64,000 nt of DNA from Lepisosteus oculatus (Eukaryota; Chordata; Actinopteri; Semionotiformes; Lepisosteidae), in contig NC_090709.1 in the NCBI RefSeq assembly GCF_040954835.1, positions 39,970,975 through 40,034,974 of the forward strand, in the 5' to 3' direction. This document shows, piece by piece, positions 32,601-44,565 of the stretch (its first letter is position 1; every line of letters starts with the position of its first letter). The notes beneath the pieces were generated by a model. That model searched no databases and was not told where the DNA came from. It worked only from the letters and a program-made list of their open reading frames with translations. A program made the translations under genes and the position numbers.

Positions 32601-33608
32601 TCCAGTAGACCAGTCCTGTTACAATAGGAGCTCCAGTCCCAGTGCAGTAGAACAGTCTGTTACAATAGGAGCTCCAGTCCCAGTGCAGTAGAACAGTCTG
32701 TTACAGTAGGAGCTCCAGTCCCAGTGCAGTAGACCAGTCTGTTACAATAGGAGCTCCAGTCCCAGTGCAGTAGACCAGTCTGTTACAATAGGAGCTCCAG
32801 TCCCAGTCCAGTAGGACAGTCTGTTACAATAGGAGCTCCAGTCCCAGTCCAGTAGACCAGTCTGTTACAATAGGAGCTCCAGTCCCAGTCCAGTAGACCA
32901 GTCTGTTACAATAGGAGCTCCAGTCCCAGTGCAGTAGAACAGTCTGTTACAATAGGAGCTCCAGTCCCAGTCCAGTAGACCAGTCTGTTACAATAGGAGC
33001 TCCAGTCCCAGTCCAGTAGAACAGTCTGTTACAATAGGAGCTCCAGTCCCAGTCCAGTAGACCAGTCTGTTACAATAGGAGCTCCAGTCCCAGTCCAGTA
33101 GACCAGTCTGTTACAATAGGAGCTCCAGTCCCAGTGCAGTAGAACAGTCTGTTACAATAGGAGCTCCAGTCCCAGTCCAGTAGACCAGTCTGTTACAATA
33201 GGAGCTCCAGTCCCAGTCCAGTAGAACAGTCTGTTACAATAGGAGCTCCAGTCCCAGTGCAGTAGACCAGTCTGTTACAATAGGAGCTCCAGTCCCAGTG
33301 CAGTAGAACAGTCTGTTACAATAGGAGCTCCAGTCCCAGTGCAGTAGACCAGTCTGTTACTGTTGCTGTGTTTCCCTGCAGGCTCTGACCAGGGAGACGG
33401 GTCTACTGGTGTGACAGGAGGTGTCCTGGGAGCTGCAGTGGGTCTGGCAGCAGCAGTAGCAGTAGCAGTAGCAGCAGCAGCAGCAGTAGCTGCAGGAGTT
33501 GGTATCCGGTTGTGTAGGAGGAGGAATCCGCAGGATAGACCACCACCAGGAGGACAACAGCCAGCCCAGGATGGGGAAAACCCAGAGATTATTCCTCTTA
33601 ATAATTAA
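29645..33608 (+). CDS. IgSF gene 1: two-Ig-domain type I membrane receptor
   Basis: Five coding exons, all junctions phase 1: 29645-29690 (signal peptide MRIFLILPILMTFPQ), 30547-30879 (D1), 31263-31511 (D2), 31995-32027 (linker DTKKQSQDSDK) and 33382-33608 (membrane and tail, stop TAA), about 295 residues. D1 is a V-set domain with PVTLPC, the core Trp in QIKWELP and GTYSCFYQG. D2 has the same strands (LSVPVFADEVEVLF to GSYTVRD) but both canonical cysteines are replaced by Val. The membrane segment is an Ala/Val run partly encoded by a (GCA/GTA)n microsatellite, followed by RLCRRR and an acidic tail ending EIIPLNN with no tyrosine motif. NNT and NYT are possible N-glycosylation sites. Ligand unknown. 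Family resemblance is to B7/butyrophilin-like and other fish MHC-linked V receptors; I cannot name it more closely. Paralogue of the gene at 47326-50070. Confidence 0.85.
29995..30530 (+). repeat. 51-bp minisatellite in leader-D1 intron of IgSF gene 1
   Basis: About 11 units with tgtgtctctctctccagtgt and gtctgtgagggggtgtctag, including shortened ones. Each has a pyrimidine tract plus AG. It ends about 15 bp before the D1 acceptor. The paralogue has only about three units (47620-47790). Confidence 0.9.
32128..33362 (+). repeat. 41-bp minisatellite, family E, copy 2, in front of the membrane exon
   Basis: About 30 units with gttacaataggagctccagt. The array ends about 20 bp before the acceptor of the membrane exon at 33382. 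The paralogous intron in gene 2 has only about four units, so the arrays have changed size since duplication. Confidence 0.95.
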
Positions 33609-33905
33609 CAATCAGGACCAGCTGACAGCAGGTGAATTGTTTGATCAGAAGAAGAGATCAGACAGAAGAACTGAGGGAGTTATCAGACACTGAAGACAGA
33701 CAGGAGTCCAGACACTCAGGGCTCCTGGAGGGACTCATTCCTGCTCAGTGTGTCTGTCAGACTCCGTCAGCTCTGTCACTTTCTGTGGTCTGGAACTGTG
33801 GATATGGACACTGTGAACACCTGTGAAAAGATCAGTATTCTACCACTGTGCAGGATAAACACTAGAGAATGAGAATTAAAACCCTTCTAGCTCTGTAACT
33901 GTTGG
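33609..33905 (+). other. 3' UTR of IgSF gene 1
   Basis: Sequence after the stop is shared with gene 2 (50071-50490) and contains ATTAAA at 33875-33880, the likely polyadenylation signal; gene 2 has it at 50472-50477. Confidence 0.6.
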
Positions 33906-35034
33906 ATTGACCTGTGTGCTCTTCATCTGTGGCTAAGGAAACTGTTCACACCTGTGAGAAGATAAACTAACACTACCTACATGTTTTTTTGTTACTGATT
34001 TTTGTGTTTGTTTTTTTTTACAAATTACTGTAATTTCAGAATCACTAAATGTAAAGTATGTATGATTTTTCACCTTGGAAATATTGCTCACATTAACATT
34101 AACTCCTTCCTCTGTGGGCTTCATTCTAATGTTAGCACAATTGTACATACATACATGGGTGTAGCGTTAAAAAAAAAAAAACTACCTGGCGCTTAAAATA
34201 ATTATCTGACTTACGCTATACTCAGACTCACTAACAATATTAAAAAATAAGATTGGTGAGTTGGTCTACAAAAACTCTTCTGGCATATAAACGGATTTAT
34301 ACCCCTGACACCACACAACCTCTGTACTGTTGACAACGTGTTTTTTTTTCTTTTTCATTCACTTGATGCTACCTTTGTTCACTCAAGTTCTGACATTTGT
34401 ACACTTATATGTACAACCCCCCTGTTTGTTGTATTTACTAAAATAAAAACTTTTAATAAAACAACAACAAAAGAAATCTCTTGCCGGGGCTACTGGTCGC
34501 GTCTGTTTTTACGTCACTTCCGGGTAAGCGAACAGGCGCTCCGCGTTCCTGCGAGCGAGCATGCGCGCCTTACACCTGGATTAAATCAACGAGTTAGTGG
34601 GGAAAAACAACGTACCTCAAAAGACACTCCTTTTACTTATTTTTTTTAATAACCCCTGCATGCATGTTAATATGTTATAGGGCCCCTCCTTAACACAGAC
34701 TCTGGGCAGTTTCCACTCCGTTGAGGGGGGAATCTGGCATGGGAAGACAGGTCTGCTTGCACCAGTGACCGGGAGAGGGGCTCTCGGTCGCAGCTGCAAA
34801 CAAAGATCTTTCCCTAACCCCTCTTGAAGAAGGTTTCAGTTGCAGGAGAGAGCAGTGCCCAGGACGTGATTCTAGTGTTCTAGTCTCTGGTGTTCCCAGT
34901 CTCGTAATCGACCCCCCTCCGTCAGAGCGGCCCAGACCTGGACCTGGAGACCCCCAGAGTAATCAGACCCACAGCTGGCCGCTCTGAATCCTGGGAGCGG
35001 CAGACCAGCAGGCTGTGGATCCCTGATGAAGAAT
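33906..35034. other. Unique AT-rich spacer
   Basis: No gene is recognised. Short poly-T and poly-A runs occur, such as (a)12 near 34169. Confidence 0.5.
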
Positions 35035-35612
35035 AATAATAATAATGTCTTACACTTATAGAGCGCTTTTCTGGACACTCCACTCAAAGTGCTTTACAGG
35101 TCATGGGGATCCCCTCCACCCCCACCAGTGTGTACCCCACCTCGATGATGTGACGGCAGCCATAGTGCGCCAGTACACTCTCCACACACCAGCTCTCAGT
35201 GGGGAGGAGAGCAGAGTGATGAAGCCAGTTCAAAGATGGGAATTATTAGGAGGCCATGACTGGTAAATGGGAAATTTGGCCAGGACGCTGGGGTGACACC
35301 CCTACTCTTCTCGAGAGACACCCCGGGATTCTTAATGAGCACAGAGAGTCAGGACCTCGGTTTGACGTCTCATCCGAAGGACGGCGCCTGTTTACAGTCC
35401 AGTGTCCCTGTCACTATACTGGGGCATCAGGACCCACACAGAGCGCAGGGTGAGAGCGCCCCCTGCTGGCCCCACTCACACCTCCTCCAGCAGCAGCCTC
35501 AGCTCTCCTCCCAGGAGTCTCCCCTCCAGGTACTGGCCAGGCTCACACCTGCTGGGCTCCAGTGGGCTGCCAGTTGTGAGTTGTAGGGTGATGTGGCTGC
35601 TGGCCTGTATGG
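35035..35612 (-). mobile_element. 5S-rRNA-headed SINE, near full length
   Basis: Read on the minus strand the element starts with a segment resembling 5S rRNA internal promoter sequence: gcccagcaggtgtgagcctgg, then ccagtacctggaggggagac, compared with 5S AGCAGGGTCGGGCCTGG..TAGTACTTGGATGGGAGACC. It ends with agcgctctataagtgtaaga and an (att)n tail at 35035-35048. This fits the 5S-derived SINE3-type class from memory. Other copies are at about 25280-25690, 42840-43235, 44570-45060 and 54550-55135. Confidence 0.8.
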
Positions 35613-36299
35613 TCTGGTTTAGGTTTTGGTACTTTTTATTTGATCTTTTTGTTTATCGCTATGTGATACAGGTGCCTTCTGAATAGGTTTTTATGTATCA
35701 CTACAATTATACACGGCAGCTGTAAGTATCTTTGACCAAAGAGGGATGTGATGTGCAAGACAGGCAGGGCATTGAACTGGTCAGAATGATCAATCGGTAT
35801 TGATCCCTGTTGAATGTCGAGCCAGAAGCACAGACTCCCAGCTGCCTTCCTGACTCACTGAGAAGGAAATAAAACTCTCTTCCTTCAGATTTAATAGTGT
35901 AATAGTTGTGTCAAACATGTACGTTTTTTTATAAAATAACTACAATGGACAATATTTTATCAGATATTTGTCTAGAAATGCAGGATATATCTGAATTTGT
36001 CAAAACGACCAAGCACCGATGTTACGAATACTTCCTACAGGGACAAGTTAACATCTTTCATCACGCGGGTCTGTGTACTGTCCTGTAATTGTAGTGGCCC
36101 ACAGACTGTCTCTTTCAGAGTTTCCTGACACAAGCTCTTTTTATAAAGTCTTCTGGATGTCACAGACTGCCAGAACACTAAAAACAAGTATCTCTCTACA
36201 GGACTGCACTGAGCCCTGTGTCTTGTGAGGGGGTATTCTCTCTCCTCAGTGTCATAAAGTCATAAATTTCCCAAATTATCACTTGGAAAAGCATTGCAG
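35613..36299. other. Unique spacer
   Basis: Non-repetitive, moderately AT-rich sequence. No gene or element is recognised. Confidence 0.5.
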
Positions 36300-36740
36300 A
36301 ATATAACTTTTGTCAGGACACACACACACACCCTGGACAGGACACCAGTCCATCACAGGACACACACACACACACACACACCCTGGACAGGACACCAGTC
36401 CATCACAGGACACACACACACACACACCCTGGACAGGACACCAGTCCATCACAGGACACACACACACTCACACACCCTGGACAGGACACCAGTCCATCAC
36501 AGGACACACACACACTCACACACCCTGGAGAGGACACTCACGCCAGGGCCAATTTTCCTCAGAAGCCAATGAACTCACCAGCATGTCTTTGGAGTGTGAG
36601 GAGGGAACCCAGTGTAACACGTGGGGGGAACATGCAGACTCCACCCAGACAGCACCCCCAGTCGGGACTTGAACCCAGGGCCCTAGGCTGTGAGGCAGCA
36701 ACACTGACCCCTCTGCCTGCATGCCACCAGCCTGTAAAGT
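36300..36740 (-). mobile_element. tRNA-derived SINE of V-SINE type with internal minisatellite
   Basis: On the minus strand the head includes a B-box-like gggttcaagtccc after tgctgcctcacagcc, followed by a core matching the V-SINE central domain (gtggagtctgcatgttcccc and ccaaagacatgctggtgag). Its distal part (36310-36535) is a 46-62-bp minisatellite with ggacaggacaccagtccatc and (ca)n. Two other copies are at 48835-49235 and 59430-60045. Not a functional tRNA gene. Confidence 0.75.
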
Positions 36741-37042
36741 CCTGCTTTACAATCGATAAAGTCCAGGTAAACTAATTCATCTGAAAAGGTGTTTTTTTAT
36801 TTTTTTATTTTGCAGTACAGCTGTCCACATTGTACGTATTGCATTTTCTGTTTGACTTTGCAGACTGAAAAGCGAGAGAGACCATAGAGGTGAGGCGGGA
36901 GAGTGAAGTTAATTGGTCACTGCGGAAACCAATGTCTTCACTCCAAACCCCCTGAGCAGCACATTGCACCCAGAGCAGGGGAAACTCCGCTCTCTGCCCA
37001 ATCCAGGTCTCGTTTTTCTGAGCAGCAGACACGACGGCCGCG

Positions 37043-40000
37043 ATGGGGGATCTCTGCGCTGCTGCCCTGCTGCTCCTGACCAGTGAGTACACCTCCCGGC
37101 ATTCTGGTAATGCACGTTTTCCTCTCTTGGAATTATAGTGAAATTCCACCCCCGTTGCACGGCACCGCAACAAGTCCGCAAAACCGCTCACTTGAAAAGA
37201 TTCGTCTTGAACGATGAAGCCCGATGGAAGGTCATTTTTTCTACGATATTTTATTCTAATAATGTTATGATCGAGCGAAAATGGGGACAACTTGGGGCGG
37301 AGTGGCCCGTGGCATTTCGTTACAAGGACGCAAAACACTTTTTCTTGGGTCGCTGTAAGTTGTATCTGGCCTTATTCGCTCGGCTACTTCCTTAAAAAGG
37401 GGGATATATTTAGTTCAAAAACCCCCGAAACTCTGGAACGCGTTAAGAGGCCTTAAAACTGAAACTACCGAAATATTTTGTGAAAAATCAACCGAGCATT
37501 CCAGCACTTAAGAATAAAGCCATCAATGATAACATCATGTGATTGTTTCATCAGTTGTTGAAGCATTGCAACTACTAAAGGCTTCCTGTTCGAGTATTTA
37601 TTTATCCAGGAGTGTATATCCACTACTTAAAAACTGCCGAAAAGTCTCAGGTCTGTCACATCCCCTCGAGATGCAACTTCTGTCTCGATGAGAAGCATCA
37701 CTAAAAAGACAATAACATATCGTAGGTTAAAATGCTAAAACTACCTTGATCGAATAATTTCTTTGGCCGCAGCGGTTCTTAATATTGTCATATTGTTTTT
37801 TTTTTTATAATATTATCTTTTACTCGTAATAATACAAACAGAAAATACCAACAAAAGATAATCCAAACATATACTGTAGGACACATACAGAGAGCACAGT
37901 ATAGTTACTTCTTAAGGCTGTGTGGGGGGCGACAATTTCTCATGAGCGTTATTTTTTTTTTACGAGGAACGATATCTTACTGCCTGTTCATTTGATTTGT
38001 GTCAGCTTCGGCAGCGAAGCGAGAATAGGCACAATATCTGACACCCGCGTCGCTTATCATCGTGCTTCGCCGGAGAAAAGGTATTGAATTTTTTAACTTT
38101 GAATGAAACGCTGAGAGTGGGACGTATTTAAGGTCAAAGCTCTGTACGGCACCCGTTGTAGGAGACTGCATTCCTAAAGTACTGTTTTTTTTTGTTTTGT
38201 TTTAATCTAAAACCCACAACTACAACGGCAGCAATTTCTTTTTAATAATCTGTGGCCATCGAAGGAAATCCGTCGCTATCAGCTCGTAGAGCAAGATCAC
38301 TCGCACCAAAGGCGATAAGTAATCGAATTAAAAAAACTTAACAACACAAGATGCCTTTGTAATGTGCGCTCTTATTAACCCGCAACTAATTTGTACAGGA
38401 TTAAATTATATATATATATTTTGTCGGTTGTTGGCTCTAAACGGAAAGTCTCGTCGCCTCACGAGTTCGAGAGAGAAACGTGGAGCTCAGATGTCGATCT
38501 ATTTTCCTCTATTGCACAAACCATCACATTTAGAAGAGTGAAAAACCAATAGGGTGGGGTTAAAGTATCAATGATAAAGATATTTAAGTAGAATCAAAAC
38601 ATGGCAATTCACTGAAAAGGCCTCCGGTATTCAAAAATGGCCGTGGGAGTGGGTTAATCTGTGGGTTTTATAAGATGGCTGGTTGTCTTGCCCCCAGTTC
38701 TAATCGGACTATGTGTGTTGTAGGGGTGTAATGATGTCGTGTGTCGCTGTTACAGTCGAGGCTGCTGCCCGTGGGGGGGTCCTTGTTGGGGAGCCTTCTC
38801 CGGGAGCAGTCAGGCTCGGGGACACGGTCACCCTGCCCTGTGACCTGCAGCTCACACACGAGACCACCTGGTTCACACTCCGGAACGGGACCCTGTCTGT
38901 GGGGGTCTTCGCCAGCAGGAACCCTGGGGAGCAGCAGGAGCGCCCCTTCACCTACAAGAGGAGACCGGACTCTCGCTTCAGCCTGGTGCTGAACCCCTCC
39001 ACTAACTCCTCCAGTCTGAGGATTGAGGGGGTCACAGAGACAGACCAGGGGCTGTACTACTGCGCCGCCAAAGACAAGGGAGGAATTAACATCGGAAATG
39101 GGACCTGGCTGAGGCTCAGCGCAGGTGAGAGGAGTTTGTCTGGATGCTAATGACCGCCGCTCTGCCTGTTCTCTGATCTTGCTGACTTTGCCCAGGAGGA
39201 AGATCACCCTCCCGCCCGCAAGCCCGTGGGGAGTGCAGTACCCTGCCCGAGTGGGTCACCCCCGTGTCCGCCCTCCTGTCCGCCCTGCTGTCCTCTGCCT
39301 GTGTCTACTGCCTCTGTCGCGGGAAAGGTGAGAGATTCCACGGGGGGGGGGAGAGACCGCACCGACGCCAGACAATATCGGGGTCACCAATGGCTCCGCT
39401 GCCCACTCTTCATTCTCCGATCCGAGAACGGGGAACAGAACCCCGAAATACTCTTAGCAGGGCAGCGTGGGCCCGGGAGACCCCGGGTGGTTGCGTTAGA
39501 GCAAACAGGCAGGAGGTGGGCTCTCTGAACCCCAGCAAGCCAGCCCTGTCCCCAGCAGAGAACACACACACACTCTCACACACACACACACACAGACACA
39601 CATACACACATACACACACACAGAGAGAGCTCTGTCTGCGCACCACCGCCATCGTCCAGCCCAGCAGGTATTAATAACACTCCACAGCGGAAAACCAAGT
39701 CGGTTCTTAATTTAGACGTCACGCCTCAGGCTCTGGCGTCGGTTTCGCGGACGCGCGTGTCGAAGCGTAGCGCTATCGCTTCCTCTGCTGACCCTGCCTG
39801 CCTGCCTGCCTGTGTCCTCTTTAAATCCAGGGGGTGCAGACTCCGCGGAGCCCCGAAACGAGACCCAGACGAAGGGGAGAAAGACGGCGACGATGCAGGT
39901 ATTCAGATCGAGAAGCGGGGCTTCACGGGCCCCCAAGCACGACAAGGATATCCTCTGTCGGACGTCTCTGAGGCGGCTGTGGAAAATGTGGCCCGTACAG

Positions 40001-40185
40001 GCGAGTCCTGTCGTATCCAGATGGTAAACCTCTGACCCTCCGTGTGGTTTCAGCCGGAAGAAGGCGGGGAGCTCCAGTACGCTACGCTGGAGATCCGGGA
40101 GGCGCCGAGACGCACCAGGAACAAACCGAGCCAGAACCCGGAGTTCTGCACCTACTCGGATATCATCCACGGTCGGAGGGCGTGA
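37043..40185 (+). CDS. V-J type inhibitory receptor with ITIM (receptor A), complete
   Basis: Five exons: 37043-37082 (signal peptide MGDLCAAALLLL), 38756-39124 (V-J domain), 39196-39327 (stalk and membrane), 39831-39898 and 40054-40185 (tail, stop TGA); splice phases agree, giving about 246 residues. The V domain has GDTVTLPCDL, Trp in HETTWF, RFSLVLNPST, DQGLYYCAA and, in the same exon, a J-like strand IGNGTWLRLS (G-x-G-T). So V and J are joined in the germline. NGT and NSS give possible N-glycans. The membrane segment (WVTPVSALLSALLSSACVYC) has no charged residue. The tail holds a canonical ITIM, LQYATL (40072-40089), and a second tyrosine, CTYSDI (40147-40164). This is the layout of fish NITRs and of MHC-linked V receptors such as NKp30 and Xenopus XMIV. 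Expected role: recruiting SHP phosphatases to inhibit NK-like or myeloid cells; ligand unknown. Confidence 0.9.
37083..38755 (+). other. Intron 1 of receptor A
   Basis: Unique, AT-rich 1.7-kb intron without tandem arrays, unlike most introns in the window. No internal exon is recognised. Confidence 0.7.
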
Positions 40186-41150
40186 TGCCAGGCGGCGGGA
40201 CGGGCGGTGATCGCTGGGATCTGTGAAGCATTTTAACTGGTATCGTTTTCTGAGCCAAACAGACACCCTCAGCCTCTGTTTCCGAGAAGAGATTCCCCTT
40301 CAGGGAATTTTCCTGGGCATTTGGGACGTTGCAGGATTTGATTTTACTTAGCTTGAGTTACGTTTATATATCGTGGTACAGATCGTCCCCAGCAAGCAGA
40401 GTGCCCGTCTGTCAGAGTGTGTGCTTTTGGAAAAATAGCCGCTCCGACTGGCAGAATTGTAATTGTAAAAATTCATTTTTACAATTCAGCCTCCGTTTTA
40501 ATTAAAAAGCGCACCAATGCGATTTTTTTTTAAAATAGGTCCACTTGGATGTTTGCACAGCAGCATGAGCCCGGACCCTCTCAAAGTCAAACGTCCTGTT
40601 TTGTTTTTTTTCCACTGAGAGCTGACCGCTCTGACACCTTTGTGCTTTATCTCTGGAGGTATATTAAGAACATGTTTGTGGCTGTAGCTGGTGTCAGTAA
40701 ACTCTGAAAACCACAGAGCCCAGTTCTGTATTTTAAACCTGCGCAGAGCACAGAGCTGGGGAGAGGTGTGAGGACATCAGAGGTGACAGAGACCTCATCT
40801 CTCCCCTCCCCCAGTGTTTCCACTGACAGCGAGACTGCAGGACCTGTGTGTTTGATCTGAGAGGAGAGCAGAGAGGGTGTGGGGCTGTGTGTGAGTGACC
40901 GATTCTTCTCCGTGTGCAAAATACATGAGATCACAACACTACTAGAGATGTACAAACCCACAGTTCTCATTTCCTCAACCACAACTATTTGCATCAGTAA
41001 AAAAGAGCACAGTTTACTCCCTTTGTGTCTTTGTGTCTGGTTAGTATTTCACTGTTCCTGCTCCGAGTTTGTCTTGTGTGTTGAACGTGACACCGTTCAC
41101 TGGTGTTACAGAAATGTTTTTATGAAGCAGTGAATTGTCTCTTCAAGCCC
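40186..41150. other. 3' flank of receptor A, unique
   Basis: Contains an ATTAAA (40499-40504) that may serve polyadenylation. Otherwise no gene or repeat is recognised. Confidence 0.45.
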
Positions 41151-42690
41151 ACAGCAAACCCTACTGACCAATACTGACTGGACCTGCAGGACACAGTACT
41201 GACTGATACTGACTGACCACAGAGGAGCTGAGCTCTGGACCTGCAGGGACACGGTACTGACCGATACTGACTGACCACAGAGGAGCTGGGCTCTGGACCT
41301 GCAGGGACAGTGTACTGACCGATACTGACTGACCACAGAGGAGCTGGGCTCTGGACCTGCAGGGACCAATACTGACTGACCACAGAGGAGCTGGGCTCTG
41401 GACCTGCAGGACACAGTACTGACCCATACTGACTGACCACAGAGGAGCTGGGCTCTGGACCTGCAGGGACACGGTACTGACTGATACTGACTGACCACAG
41501 AGGAGCTGGGCTCTGGACCTGCAGGGACACGGTATTGACCGATACTGACTGACCACAGAGGAGCTGGGCTCTGGACCTGCAGGGACACGGTACTGACCGA
41601 CACTGACTGACCACAGAGGAGCTGGGCTCTGGACCTGCAGGGACACAGTACTGACTGATACTGACTGACCACAGAGGAGCTCGGCTCTGGACCTGCAGGA
41701 CACAGTACTGACCGACACTGACTGACCACAGAGGAGCTGGGCTCTGGACCTGCAGGGACACGGTACTGACCGACACTGACTGACCACAGAGGAGCTGGGC
41801 TCTGGACCTGCAGGGACACGGTACTGACCGACACTGACTGACCACAGAGGAGCTCGGCTCTGGACCTGCAGGGACACGGTACTGACCCATACTGACTGAC
41901 CACAGAGGAGCTGGGCTCTGGACCTGCAGGGACACGGTACTGACCGATACTGACTGACCACAGAGGAGCTGGGCTCTGGACCTGCGGGTCAGTGTACTGA
42001 CCGATACTGACTGACCACAGAGGAGCTCGGCTCTGGACCTGCAGGGACACGGTACTGACCGATCCTGACTGACCACAGAGGAGCTGGGCTCTGGACCTGC
42101 AGGGACACGGTACTGACCGATACTGACTGACCACAGAGCAGCTGGACTCTGGACCTGCAGGGACACGGTACTGACCGATACTGACTGACCACAGAGGAGC
42201 TGGACTCTGGACCTGCAGGGACACGGTACTGACCGATACTGACTGACCACAGAGGAGCTGGGCTCTGGACCTGCAGGGACACGGTACTGACCGATACTGA
42301 CTGACCACAGAGCAGCTGGACTCTGGACCTGCAGGGACACGGTACTGACCGATACTGACTGACCACAGAGGAGCTGGGCTCTGGACCTGCAGGGACACGG
42401 TACTGACCGACACTGACTGACCACAGAGGAGCTCGGCTCTGGACCTGCAGGGACACGGTACTGACCGACACTGACTGACCACAGAGGAGCTCGGCTCTGG
42501 ACCTGCAGGGACACGGTACTGACCGATACTAACTGACCACAGAGGAGCTGGGCTCTGGACCTGCAGGGACACGGTACTGACCGATACTGACTGACCACAG
42601 AGGAGCTGGGCTCTGGACCTGCAGGACACGGTACTGACCGACACTGACTGACCACAGAGGAGCTGGGCTCTGGACCTGCAGGGAATGTTA
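41151..42690. repeat. 58-bp minisatellite
   Basis: About 26 units of 58 bp with accacagaggagctgggctc and ctgcagggacacggtactga. Fifty-eight is not a multiple of three and the minus-strand unit is stop-free, so frames of 541 and 535 residues appear on the minus strand; these are artefacts. Confidence 0.95.
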
Positions 42691-42834
42691 TCTTTGTATC
42701 CGCAAACATTAAGAGAATGCCTTTCACACAAGCTGAGGCAGAGAAATCCAGTTATTCCTCTCTGAATCCGGTCTTATACTTTAAGGTCGTTCTGCCTGTG
42801 TGTCTCCAAGTTACACAGCTCAGGCCGTGAACTG

Positions 42835-43235
42835 GACAGGGAGAACAGAGGGATGGAGCCAGTTCACAGAGGGGGATTATTAGGAGGCCATGATGGGTCA
42901 AGACCAGGGGGGGAATCAGGCCAGGACACTGGGGTAACACCCCTACTCTTCTCCAGAGACACCCCGGGATTGTTAATGAGCACAGAGAGTCAGGACCTCG
43001 GTTTGACGTCTCATCCGAAGGACGGCGCCTGCTTACAGTCCAGTGTCCCCGTCACTATACTGGGGCATCAGGACCCACACAGACCGCAGGGTGAGCGCGC
43101 CCCCTGCTGGCCCCACTCACACCTCTCCCAGCACCAAGTTTTTCCCAGGAGTCTCCCCTCCAGGTACTGACCAGGCTCACACCTGCTGGGCTCTAGTGGG
43201 GCTGCCGGTTGTGAGTTGCAGGGTGATGGCACGCC
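42835..43235 (-). mobile_element. 5S-SINE copy, tail end missing
   Basis: Head at about 43150-43235 (minus-strand tacctggaggggagactcct) and body down to about 42840, closely similar to the element at 35035-35612. Confidence 0.75.
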
Positions 43236-44565
43236 ACTCGCCTCTCACCTGCCAGCACTGTAGCTGGTCTTCACTGCCACCTAGCGGTTACACCGGGATA
43301 CTGCAAGTTTACTTTTGCTTTGAGTGGGAGTGCGCCATCAACTTCGAAGCCTTGTTTTGACGACGTCAGCTGGGTTTGTCAGGGTGGGTATTATTTAAGG
43401 TTTAACACGAGGTTTTTGTGTTCCTCGGATGTGCAGTACGATACATTTTAGCCGCATCTGACCTCATTGCCCGCCGATGAGCTTTTTCTTCCCTTAAATG
43501 TGTCGTTAACCTGAAAAGAAGTACAGAAACGACCAATTCCACAGTGGAGGTAACATGGCTGTACTGTATATGAGGTGGGGTTTGCAGTGTAGGTCTTAAC
43601 CAGGGGAAACTGCAGTGCTTTTTACGCAGAGTGTAAAAGAAGCCCCTATATAAATAAATAATAAAAGCGCAATACTGACATCATTGGAAAGAATCCTGTA
43701 GTAAGTATAATTGCTTACACTTCTATAGCTCTGGACCTGGACCCTCCAGAGTGTGTGTGTGTGTGTCCAGGGTGTGTGGACAGGACACACCATCCACGTG
43801 TCCGTTTCTCACCGTGAGTCTTCATCTGTCACGGTCTCTAACCCCTCCTCTTAAGGGCGCTCCAGCCCTTCCTCGTTCCCTATCATCGTCTGCACCTGTT
43901 CCCCGATCCCGTTCCCCCTTAAAAGCCAGACGCGGACCTCCCTCCTGGTTCCTCATTGATTTCCGCATCATGGGAATCCCCGTGGGGGGGGTCCCCGCTG
44001 CGTCTGGCTCCGTTATGGTTTTACTCTTCTGCTCCTGATTCCCCTCCCTTCGCCGGTCCCGACCCGGTTCGTGTTTTAACTCCCTGGATGGATCCCCCCT
44101 GGCCTTGGACTCTACCCTTTGTCTCCGATTACTCTTTTGGATTTCGCCTAGTTTGTTCGCCCCGGATTCACTCCCCCTGGACACCAGCACTGCACGGACA
44201 CGCCCCTCCCCGTCTCCAGACCCTCTCCCGCGTATCTTCACTATCCTGGATCGCGTCGTCCGCATAGGGCCCGGAAGGAACTGCTACGTGACATCATCGT
44301 TTTCTTAATGTGAGAATGTGCTGAGATCTGGAAGATCGAGGTAAGTGATCCCCAATGCAGCTGGCAGTGAAGGACCACAAATTGTTCTCAGCACCCAAAT
44401 AAGGCCTTATATGGTTAAAAACGAATTACTTATATTAAAAATGTCATTTACATTTCAAATGTCCTGGGCTCACGTACTGTAAAGGTGGTTTTAAAACGAC
44501 AGGGGTGTCATCCTCATTGTGCAGCCCATCTGCCGGATAGAACATTGATTTGCACAATGTTGCTT
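43236..44565. other. Mostly unique; GC-rich block at about 43840-44290
   Basis: 43740-43800 is a short fragment of the V-SINE minisatellite. 43840-44290 is pyrimidine- and GC-rich (for example gattactcttttggatttcg) and may be an unknown dispersed repeat, but no second copy lies in the window. No gene is recognised. Confidence 0.4.

Noticed and set aside
35510-35600. 5S rRNA gene
   Set aside because: Only the internal-promoter-like part is similar and it is attached to a SINE body and tail; repeated at five places.
36660-36735. tRNA gene (B-box-like gggttcaagtccc)
   Set aside because: The same head recurs at 59437-59510 with the V-SINE core; it is a SINE head, with no intact cloverleaf seen.
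41106-42731. 541- and 535-residue minus frames
   Set aside because: Both come from the 58-bp array, which is stop-free in more than one minus frame.
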